From assembly GCA_003151745.1 (NCBI GenBank), contig PLYJ01000264.1, positions 1 through 32,044 of the forward strand: a stretch of DNA of 32,044 nucleotides, read 5' to 3'. The position numbers and the translations under genes are program-made. Shown piece by piece: positions 1 to 7,822 of the stretch. How positions within the stretch are numbered: the first letter of the stretch is position 1; every line of letters begins with the position of its first letter. The notes under the pieces were generated by a model, which ran no database searches, was not told where the DNA came from, and was given only the letters and a program-made list of their open reading frames with translations. The stretch is from Bacteroidota bacterium. Its GTDB lineage: Bacteria > Bacteroidota > Bacteroidia > AKYH767-A > 2013-40CM-41-45.

Positions 1-53
1 AGAGCACCTGCTTTGCAAGCAGGGGGTCATCGGTTCGACTCCGATATTCTCCA
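1..53 (+). tRNA. tRNA-Ala (TGC anticodon), 5' end cut by window start
   Basis: CCTGCTTTGCAAGCAGG anticodon arm with loop TTTGCAA, T-arm GGTTCGACTCC, 3' ATTCTCCA; 5' half is outside the window. Confidence 0.88.
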
Positions 54-63
54 CAAGAAATTG

Positions 64-109
64 AAAAAGCTCCTTCTGATGAAAATTGGAAGGAGCTTTT
101 TTATTTTTA
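64..109 (+). terminator. Rho-independent terminator after tRNA-Ala
   Basis: AAAAAGCTCCTTC...GAAGGAGCTTTTTT stem followed by a T-rich tract. Confidence 0.8.
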
Positions 110-132
110 TTAATTTTGTCATAACCTCAATT

Positions 133-417
133 ATGGGAAAACTGTTAATACTGGCGAAGTATATCTTCCTGATTTATGGTACGGACATTTATGAAACAAG
201 AAAGCATGTTCATGTTACATATTCTCATAGAGGATTTAAAAGAGCTTGTAAATTCTGGCTCGAACCTGAAATTGAATTAGATCGTAAGAAGAAAGGCGAG
301 TTTAGCGAAGTAGAATTGAAGGAAATAGAAAACTTAATAAAGCAACATAGAAGTGTTCTCTTAAAACAGTTAGAGCTATTTTACAATAATAAACCTGTTA
401 AAGCAATTAGAAAATGA
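133..417 (+). CDS. DUF4160-like small protein; the supplied ORF start at 13 lies inside the tRNA, so the start is moved to ATG 133
   Basis: GTDIYETRKHVHVTYSHRGFKRACKFWLEPEIELDRKKKGEFSEVELKEIENLI pattern typical of DUF4160. Confidence 0.75.
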   Translation: MGKLLILAKYIFLIYGTDIYETRKHVHVTYSHRGFKRACKFWLEPEIELDRKKKGEFSEVELKEIENLIKQHRSVLLKQLELFYNNKPVKAIRK

Positions 418-650
418 CAACTGCAACCATCCATACGCCTGCTATTCGGGCAATTGAATTTATCAATAGCAGCATATTATTTGTTCATCTTGATAATGAC
501 AGAACCTTCATTGTTCCCCTCGAAAAGTTTCCGGTGCTCAAAAGTTTAACTCCTGAGCAGCGCAAGGACTATGAAATCATTGATGAGAGCAATCTTTCTT
601 TTCTTGCTATTGATGAAGTTTATAGCATAAATGAATTGATAGGAATATAA
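414..650 (+). CDS. DUF2442-like protein, overlapping the DUF4160 stop by 4 nt
   Basis: IRAIEFINSSILFVHLDNDRTFIVPLEKFPVLKSLTPEQRKDYEII resembles DUF2442; ATGA overlap. Confidence 0.75.
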   Translation: MTTATIHTPAIRAIEFINSSILFVHLDNDRTFIVPLEKFPVLKSLTPEQRKDYEIIDESNLSFLAIDEVYSINELIGI

Positions 651-737
651 ATTGATCTGAATTAAAAAACAAAAGCAGCCTTTCATAGGGCGGCTTTTTT
701 TGTTTCCTGCCTTTGAGTATCTTTGCACATAGAAAAA

Positions 738-1034
738 ATGGAAGCAATCACAATTAATGTATATAAACAAATGGATGGCTATAACTTCAGTATTTCACCA
801 TCCATAAGAAAGTTAATTAGAGGTTGGTTTCCGGATTCGCACCCTGCAAACAATATTTTTGTTGCTTATGATACTAAGAGCGACTTTGAAGGGTATTATG
901 GCAAGCTTGAAAACTACATTTATCCCGCTTTATTGGGAATTGATAATAAGTCCGACTTGAATAAAAAGGTAGATGAAATTCTTTTTGTTGATACACAAAC
1001 AGGTAAAGTGTTGCACACACAGAAAGTAAATTAG
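738..1034 (+). CDS. Hypothetical protein
   Basis: ORF starting MEAITINVYKQ; TATCTTTG promoter-like motif just upstream at 718-725. Confidence 0.55.
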   Translation: MEAITINVYKQMDGYNFSISPSIRKLIRGWFPDSHPANNIFVAYDTKSDFEGYYGKLENYIYPALLGIDNKSDLNKKVDEILFVDTQTGKVLHTQKVN

Positions 1035-1509
1035 TGAAGAAGAATTATAACCTCTATTTAGGCAAAGCAGGACACTTAACTGTGATGTCAGAGTTTTTAA
1101 CTCGCGGCTGGAATGTTGCTATTCCTGAAGTTGATATTGGTGATGATATTTTTGTGGTGCAGGATGTGATGGAACTTTAAAACGGGTACAGGTAAAAACT
1201 TCTGCTTCTACTGTAAGACAAAGCAGCTTTAGCGCACAATTCAATTTGCCGGTTAACCAACTTAAAAATATTGGGAATATTCCTGTTCACTATGTGTTTG
1301 TTGTTCGGCATGATGAACAATGGACAAAACCTGTTATTATTCGCCAGGATTATTTGAGAGACCATCTAGAAAATGATAAGATTGGTTCCATCCATGAAGG
1401 TAGTTTGAACTTATATTTTTCATACTCTACCGGCAAAGTGGAATGTTCAGGAATTGATTTAAGCAAGTATATTGCTGATTATACTGACTTTCCTGTGATT
1501 GAGGAGTAG
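1034..1509 (+). pseudogene. PD-(D/E)XK-like nuclease-fold protein, frameshifted
   Basis: GTG start overlapping the previous TAG; YLGKAGHLTVMSEFLTRGWNVAIPEVDIGDDIFVVQD in one frame and DGTLKRVQVKTSASTVRQSS in another, joined at ~1165-1170. Confidence 0.65.
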
Positions 1510-1545
1510 TATTCAGATGAATCCTTGTTATTAAAAAAGTGTTTG

Positions 1546-1703
1546 TATATTTGCGCCATGAATATGTCAACAGGTAAATTTTGCTTTAGCTCATTTTTTA
1601 GTTACTCAAAAGGTAACGAGTGGGCTTTATTTGTCTGTTAGCGAATAAAGAAAAAAATAAAAAAACCGCTTGTTACTGATGTAGCAAGCGGTTTTTCTTT
1701 TTT
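1546..1703 (+). ncRNA. Candidate short transcript (promoter to terminator) with a possible 27-aa ORF
   Basis: TATATTTG motif at 1546-1553, ORF 1558-1641 MNMSTGKFCFSSFFSYSKGNEWALFVC, strong terminator at 1661-1703. Confidence 0.45.
1661..1703 (+). terminator. Strong Rho-independent terminator
   Basis: AAAACCGCTTGTTAC TGAT GTAGCAAGCGGTTTT (15 bp stem with one G-U pair) followed by TCTTTTTT. Confidence 0.85.
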
Positions 1704-1709
1704 ATACAT

Positions 1710-1780
1710 GTTTGGTATGCACAATGGATGTGCGCTGGTCTGCAAAACCAGTGTAGTCAGTTCGATTCTGACACCAAACT
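1710..1780 (+). tRNA. tRNA-Cys (GCA)
   Basis: GTTTGGT/ACCAAAC acceptor stem, CTGGT CTGCAAA ACCAG anticodon arm, CAGTTCGATTCTG T-arm. Confidence 0.92.
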
Positions 1781-1787
1781 CTAACCT

Positions 1788-1860
1788 GGAGATGTAGCAG
1801 AGTTGGTCTATGCGTTGGACTGAAAATCCAAAGAAACAGGTTCGATTCCTGTCATCTCCA
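1788..1860 (+). tRNA. tRNA-Phe (GAA)
   Basis: GGAGATG/CATCTCC acceptor stem, TTGGA CTGAAAA TCCAA anticodon arm, CAGGTTCGATTCCTG T-arm. Confidence 0.93.
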
Positions 1861-1933
1861 CTTATCTTGAGTCATTCTTTTTCTCTCCTCCTCCCCCTCC
1901 CCAACTTTCCTATCTTTGCAACGTTTTGTGTTC

Positions 1934-1991
1934 ACCCCGTTGGATATTCATCACGTAGGATACCTATCCAACGTGATAAATCCTACGGGGT
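1934..1991. repeat. Nested palindromic REP-like element
   Basis: ACCCCGT T GGAT attc ATCACGT A GGATA cc TATCC A ACGTGAT aa ATCC T ACGGGGT folds back almost completely. Confidence 0.75.
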
Positions 1992-2058
1992 TCATGTTTT
2001 TCTGTTGGGAAGGGGAGGTGGAGACCTCCCCTTTCATTTTTTAGTCATTGCGAACGCG

Positions 2059-2114
2059 GTGAACCAATCCCTGCCAAACAAAACAGGCAGATAGGAAAGC
2101 CGCCTTCACAAAAT
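2059..2114 (+). repeat. Dispersed repeat, copy 1
   Basis: GTGAACCAATCCCTGCCAAACAAAACAGGCAGATAGGAAAGCCGCCTTCACAAAATT, similar to 2843-2900. Confidence 0.75.
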
Positions 2115-2123
2115 TATTTCTCT

Positions 2124-2525
2124 CTATTGTTTGAATAACGAAAGCTGAGAAATGAATTTATAATCTCTCACGTTGTAAGTGAAAAGCTCTAAGTCCGCAA
2201 TAATTGCCGTTGACGCAATCATGCTGTCAGCAAGCGACAGGCCGTGACTCAGGTAGTAGCTATGCAATAATTCAAAAGATTTTAAAGTGATGTCGCCATT
2301 AAGGAGAGCAATATTAAAACGCTCAAGCTTTTTGCTAATCCTCGCCAAATCTGCTTTGTTAGTTGCCCCTGTCATCAACTCCATTTTTGTAATAGCAGAA
2401 AGCACCACATTGTCAAGCCCGATAGTCCTTTCAAGTATAGTTTTGGTTTCTGCATGACGCGATTGACTCGCATCCCAGTAGTCAATCATTACGTCCGTGT
2501 CGCAGACTATTTTTTCCGTTGCCAT
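2124..2525 (-). CDS. vapC: PIN-domain (VapC-type) toxin
   Basis: CDTDVMIDY, conserved E in KMELM, LADSMIASTAIIADLELFTYNVRDYKFI. Confidence 0.82.
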   Translation of the reverse strand: MATEKIVCDTDVMIDYWDASQSRHAETKTILERTIGLDNVVLSAITKMELMTGATNKADLARISKKLERFNIALLNGDITLKSFELLHSYYLSHGLSLADSMIASTAIIADLELFTYNVRDYKFISQLSLFKQ

Positions 2526-2752
2526 GCTTTAGCTCTCAGTTCTTTCGCTTTAATCTTTTTGCCTGTAAAAATTTTCACCAGGTCTGATGTATCCACCGAA
2601 TCGTTGCCAGGAACAACAGGCACTCCGTTAATCAGAATCACCTTGTTCTTTTGGGGTTTTTGAAAAGAAATAATAAAATCAAAATATTTTGCAAGAGCTT
2701 TTAAAGCATTTAAGGTTCTCTCGGTTTTATATTTAATCACAACTTCATTCAT
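2507..2752 (-). CDS. Putative antitoxin partner of the PIN toxin; start moved to internal Met (MNEVVIKYKTERT)
   Basis: 81 aa immediately upstream of and overlapping the PIN gene; basic tail KAKELRAKAWQRKK. Confidence 0.65.
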   Translation of the reverse strand: MNEVVIKYKTERTLNALKALAKYFDFIISFQKPQKNKVILINGVPVVPGNDSVDTSDLVKIFTGKKIKAKELRAKAWQRKK

Positions 2753-2842
2753 AACAATAATTTTCCCCAAAGATAAATCTTTACCCCTTGCAAAGCAAAA
2801 AAGAGTTTCTTTGCGAACCCCGAAAAAATCGGGACAGGCTCC

Positions 2843-2900
2843 GTGAAGCAATCCCTGCCAAACAAAACAAGCAGGTTGGGAAACCTGCCTGCACAAAAAT
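2843..2900 (+). repeat. Dispersed repeat, copy 2
   Basis: GTGAAGCAATCCCTGCCAAACAAAACAAGCAGGTTGGGAAACCTGCCTGCACAAAAATT, direct orientation relative to 2059-2114. Confidence 0.75.
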
Positions 2901-3039
2901 TCTCAACTTTGTTAACCCCCTCTGTGAGGGTGGTAAGTAGGAAAGAGATAGAGATAGAGGTAGGGAGTGTGTCGAAACTTGAATCTATTATCAGTTAATA
3001 CTATCTGCCCTTCGCTATTCGTAAATTTGTATATATTCG

Positions 3040-4866
3040 TTATTCGTAGATAACCAATCTTTTATTAAAAATTTTATATCCGCTTGCCAGCCTGATAAAA
3101 TAAATGCCCGCAGAAAGCTGATCTGCTTTTACCTCAAAGTGAACCTGGTATTTGCCGGGAAGTTGATTGCTGTTTACCATGTTTTTTATCTTTTTTCCTA
3201 AAGCATCAAAAACTTCAAGCTTCACGTCCGCAACATTGACAAGTGTATAGCTGATCATCACTTGCTCCCTGCCAGGATTGGGCTGTATGTTGAATGAAAC
3301 TATTGACTCCAATGAATTATTGAATCCAACAGGAAGTATTTGCACTGTGTCTGCTGATACGGTTGGTCCGCAATGATTCCAAGCGTACAACCACACGATG
3401 TACGAACCCGACGAAGGAAACGAATGAGAGGCAATCGAAGTTGAAGTAGTTAATGATCCCGATCCATCATTCCATATCCATACTAAGGAATCAGCTGAGC
3501 TGGCATTGGCCGTGAACGATACATTATTTCCAGCCACATTGTATGTGAAGCCACCGGCTTCAAAGTTTCCTGGCGATTGTTGATAAAGTGTAACCGGTAC
3601 CGCTACCCAATTGTTTGTTTTGTCCTGTTCAAGGAAATGATTATCAGGATCGGTAATAGATACTATATAGTAATCTCCGTTGCAGGTACCCGCAGGAAGA
3701 ATAATTCCCGGTGCATTTTCCCCGGCATCATAGATGTCAATATTGGCGGGATAAATTCCCTGGTTGGTGCCGCAGCCGCTAATCGTGCCGAAATTTGCAT
3801 TAGGAATATCTTTGTTTTGTAAAACATGCCCTGCGCTATCTATACAATACCCATAATAAGAATCGCAATCACCAAGATTAATAAGGCAGAAACTTTCTTT
3901 AGTTCCTGAGCCGATGATGGGCCAGGTAGTCGCGTCAGGATTGGGAGTTGATCTTCGAAGAGTATAAGAAGACCAGTCATCTACATGCGTATGGCCATGA
4001 TCGCGATCATAAAACATTTTTCCGGCAGGGCGATCATAATATGTCATGATATTGCCGCTACGATGGTAAATACGCTGGTTTACCAATTGCTTGACAGGAG
4101 TGCTGTCAGGACACAATGTGTCAAGGCAGGAAATAGGAGTAGTACCGCAAAAGCAACTATCTATTCCATGAATCTCAAGCGGACCCCACCCGATGTTCGG
4201 TGTCGAGTTGCTAAACGTAAGTTGACCGGGTGATTCTTGATGATCTATGATGATTGCAAGAGCGGAGGCGGTCAGATCAGGAAGCAAATCGCAATCAGTA
4301 GAAACTCCATCTGGACATTTGCATCCTGAAGGATTTGCAACCGAACATCCCGTGAATATAGGATCAGGTGGCGGATTACTGCCAAATGTTATGTTGACAG
4401 AGTAAACTGATCCGGTATCCTTTGGCGTAAATAAATCAATCACAACTAAATTCCAATTACCATTTGGATTTAAACCTGTATTGAATGTATTGAGTGATTG
4501 TTCGGGATAATAAGAGCCGGTGAAAGGAGCGACTCCTTGAAATATCTATCCATTCGCTGCATTTTCCTGAAAGCAAGTATTTGCATAGGCTGTATCGCTT
4601 CCACCCTTTTGATCAGCAAGTATAATAATACTATCATTAGGAGCACGTAACCCTATTCGCAAATCAGCAATATGCTGATGTCTGATATCGAGACAAAGTG
4701 TTAGTAAGCCGAAAGAGGAACTTGTTACATTAACTAATCCGGAAACATTAACAGGCACATCCAATGTATCTCCATTGGCAGGTATGGCATACCGTGTGCT
4801 ATCGGTAAATGTTTGGGCAAATACTAACGATGGTAAAAGGAAAAAAAAAGTAAGAAGTCCCTTCAT
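3040..4866 (-). pseudogene. T9SS-secreted protein with P-domain, lysyl-oxidase-like domain, PKD-like domain and C-terminal sorting domain, interrupted by an in-frame TAG
   Basis: ORFs 4546..4866 and 3040..4443 share a frame; readthrough gives AANG*IFQGVAPFTGSYYPEQSLNTFNTGLNPNGNWNLVVIDLFTPKDTG. LOX-like MFYDRDHGHTHVDDWSSYTLRR; CTD FNIQPNPGREQVMISY. Confidence 0.75.
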
Positions 4867-4960
4867 ATTCTGATTGTGATAACGATTGTGAAGATAAACT
4901 TTTAAAATAGTAATGCACCCTCACATTATTTCTTCAGCAAAGAGATTCATTTTTTTCCTG

Positions 4961-5040
4961 TATTGCAATAGCATGTTCATGCTATTAGGATGGGCCTTGC
5001 AATATTGGGAACGGCATGTTTATGCTATTGACGGGCTTTG
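4961..5040. repeat. Two imperfect tandem copies of a hairpin element
   Basis: GCATGTTCATGCTATTAGGATGGGCCTTG (4971-) and GCATGTTTATGCTATTGACGGGCTTTG (5014-). Confidence 0.55.
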
Positions 5041-5097
5041 TTATTCCAACGACCTTTGTTCTATTAAGAAATATATAAACCTGAAAACCAAATTAAA

Positions 5098-7355
5098 ATG
5101 AAAAAACAAATTCTCTCTTTCTCTCTTTCTCTCTTTCTCTCTTTCGCTCTTTCGCTCTCGTAGCGGCATTTTTAAAATTAGTATTCATCCCGCAATTTGC
5201 ATCAGGACAAAACACCCGCATCTGGGGTACTTACTACGGTGGTTACAACACGGACTCTGAACATGGCATAGCCTCCGATGAAGCTGGAAATGTGTATATG
5301 ACAGGGAGCACCCAAAGCCCCGGTTTGGCTTCGGGAGGATTTCAGGACACGTTAGGAGCGGGAAATATAAACAGCACGAGTGCATTCCTTGTAAAATTTG
5401 ATGCCAATGGGAATCGTCTTTGGGCTACTTATTACAGTGGGGAAATTGGTACTATAGCTTCTTCCGTAGCAACCGATGCATCAGGTAATGTATATATGGC
5501 CGGATTTACCTTCGATACCGCAGGCGTCGCCTCAGGTGGCTTTCAAAATACTTACGGTGGTAATGAAGATGCCTTCCTTGTAAAATTTGATGCCAATGGT
5601 AACCGCCTCTGGGCTACCTACTACGGTGGAGCGGGCCAGGAGGCTGCTAATAGTGTAACAATCGATGCTGTGGGAAATGTGTACCTGGCTGGACAGACCA
5701 ACAGTAGCGACAGCAACGTAATTGCCTCTTCAGGAGGGTTTCAGACTACTTATGGTGCAGGTATAATTTTTAATTCAAATGCCTTCCTTGTAAAATTTGA
5801 TGCCAATGGCAACCGCATTTGGGCTACTTATTACGGGGGAGCCGGGCGCACAGAAGCTATGAGCGTAGCAACCGATGCTACAGGAAATGTGTATATAGGA
5901 GGAACAACTATCAGCACCGACAGCATCGCCTCGGGAGGGTTTCAGGATACTTTAAGAGGAAATGCTGACGCCTTCCTTGTAAAATTTGATTCTAATGGCA
6001 ACCGTATTTGGGCTACTTACTATGGGGGAGTGGGTAGTGATGGCAGTAATTCCATAGCAACCGATGCTACAGGAAATGTGTATATAGGAGGAACAACTAC
6101 CAGCACCAACAGTATCGCCTCGGCGGGATTTCAGGATACTTTAAAGGGAAACAATGATGCCTTCCTTGTAAAATTTGATGGGGCCGGTAACCGCCTATGG
6201 GCTACTTATTACGGAGATAAAAATACCAATGGCTGGAGCGTAGGCACCGATGCTGTGGGAAATGTGTTTCTGGCGGGAACAACAAACACCTGTCCCAGTA
6301 CCAATATCGGCTGGAGAGGGTTTCAAGATTCTTGCATCTATTCTTATGGAGATGCCGAAGATTTGTTGGTGTTTCTGGTGAAGTTTGATACCAGCGGTAA
6401 CCGTCAATGTGCTACCTATTATGGACAAATCGAAAAAGGGCAAACAACAAGTCTTACTTTGGATAATGCACAAAATGTGTATTTGGCATCAAATACCGAG
6501 TGGGGCGATAGCTACGCTGACATTGCTTCTGGCGGCTTTCAAATGAATTATGCTGGTCCGTCAGGTGGTTATGATGCCTACCTTGTAAAGTTTTGCCCGT
6601 GCAGTAATTGCATTATTGCAGCTAATTTTCAATCAAGTGACTCGACCTTCTGCTCCAGTGAATGTATTAATTATACTGATCTTAGTATAAACGCCACTTC
6701 ATGGCAATGGAGCTTCCCCGGCGGCACTCCTTCGTCAAGCACAATTCAAAATCCCCAAGGTATATGTTATGATTCTGCAGGCACTTTTGATAGTAGGCTT
6801 ATCGCTTCCAATGGCACCGGCACTGATACGCTTACTTTTACCAATCATATCAAAGTATTTGCTTCTCCGCCAACGCCTGTAATAAGACAGCATCATGATT
6901 CGCTGTTTTGCACTACCGATCCGACATACACTTCTTATCAATGGTATGATAGTACAACACTTATTCCCGGCGCTACTGATACGTTCCTCGTTGTTACTCA
7001 CGGCGGCAATTACAATGTGGCTGTAACAAATGAGTTTGGCTGTAAGATTTCAGTAGGTATTACTATCGCCAATAACGTAGGCATCAATGAGTTTTCTACT
7101 AACAATTATATTTCTCTTTCTCCTAATCCTGCTTTCGATCAACTCACTATTCACATTTCCTACTCTCACATTAAAGGTACAGCAACTCTTTCTATAATAA
7201 ATCTGCTTGGGCAAGAAATGCTCTCTTGCTCCCTTCTCCTTGGGAGAGGGGTTGGGGGTGAGGCCATTTATGTTGGCAATCTTCCTTCCGGTATATATTT
7301 TGTTCAGGTTGCCGGAGAGAAAGAAAGATGGGCAGCGAAGTTTATTAAAGAATAG
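5098..7355 (+). CDS. Large T9SS-secreted SBBP beta-propeller-repeat protein with PKD-like and C-terminal sorting domains; ATG 5098 is out of frame with the body because of an octanucleotide tract
   Basis: Body frame is open from 5097 to 7355; repeats AFLVKFDANGNRLWATYYGG...TDATGNVYIGGTT; CTD ISLSPNPAFDQLTIHISYS; ATG 5098 runs into TAG at 5161. Confidence 0.75.
5113..5160 (+). repeat. Octanucleotide simple-sequence repeat (CTCTCTTT)x4 followed by CGCTCTTT and CGCTCTCG variants
   Basis: Direct reading of 5113-5160. Confidence 0.97.
7229..7264 (+). repeat. Dispersed hairpin repeat inside the T9SS CTD coding sequence
   Basis: CTCCCTTCTCCTTGGGAGAGGGGTTGGGGGTGAGGC; copy at 17249-17284. Confidence 0.85.
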
Positions 7356-7361
7356 GGCTAT

Positions 7362-7691
7362 TTATATTTTCTCCAGCCGCACCGCAGTGCCGTAAGCAAG
7401 CACTTCAGTAATGCCATTCATTACTTCGTTTGCATCGTAGCGCATGCCTATCACCCCGGCGGCGCCCATTTGTTCGGCATGTTGCACCATTTCATCGAAG
7501 GCATCGCTTCTTGTTTTTTCGCATAGCTCCTTATATATGCTGATGTTTCCGCCCAGCAGGCTTTGCAATCCTCCTGCAATGTTCCCGATAATGCTCCTGG
7601 AGCGAACGGTAATGCCGCGTACTATGCCAAGTGATTCTGTAATCCTATAGCCGTCAAGGGTGAGGGCTGTGGTAATCATTCTTCTGTCCAT
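7362..7691 (-). CDS. YbjQ/UPF0145-family protein
   Basis: ITESLGIVRGITVRSRSIIGNIAGGLQSLLGGNISIYKELCEKTRSDAFDEMVQHAEQMGAAGVIGMRYD. Confidence 0.88.
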   Translation of the reverse strand: MDRRMITTALTLDGYRITESLGIVRGITVRSRSIIGNIAGGLQSLLGGNISIYKELCEKTRSDAFDEMVQHAEQMGAAGVIGMRYDANEVMNGITEVLAYGTAVRLEKI

Positions 7692-7822
7692 AGGTTTTAG
7701 TTTTTAGTTTTCAAAGGTAGTTTTAAAACGTTATACGTTATTGGTTATAAGTTATACGGAGGTTAAACTCTATGTCACGGGTCAAATAAGTTGATGCTAT
7801 TAAATAATTACCGTCCTTCTTT

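Noticed and set aside
13-417. Full 134-aa ORF start at 13
   Set aside because: The first ~40 codons run through the tRNA-Ala 3' end and its terminator; the DUF4160-like homology begins at ATG 133.
1-1860. Integrated element with att repeats formed by the tRNA-Ala and tRNA-Phe 3' ends
   Set aside because: The shared bases (GGTTCGA...ATTC/ATCTCCA) are the normal tRNA T-arm/acceptor consensus; no integrase gene is present.
1810-2094. 94-aa ORF on the plus strand
   Set aside because: It starts inside tRNA-Phe and crosses the palindromic element; composition is not protein-like.
4546-4548. Alternative genetic code with TAG read as an amino acid
   Set aside because: TAG is the natural stop of other genes in the window (723..1034, 5098..7355), so a mutation or base error is simpler.
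6195-7001. Antisense ORFs within the SBBP protein gene
   Set aside because: They sit opposite a strongly supported coding frame and have no domain signature.
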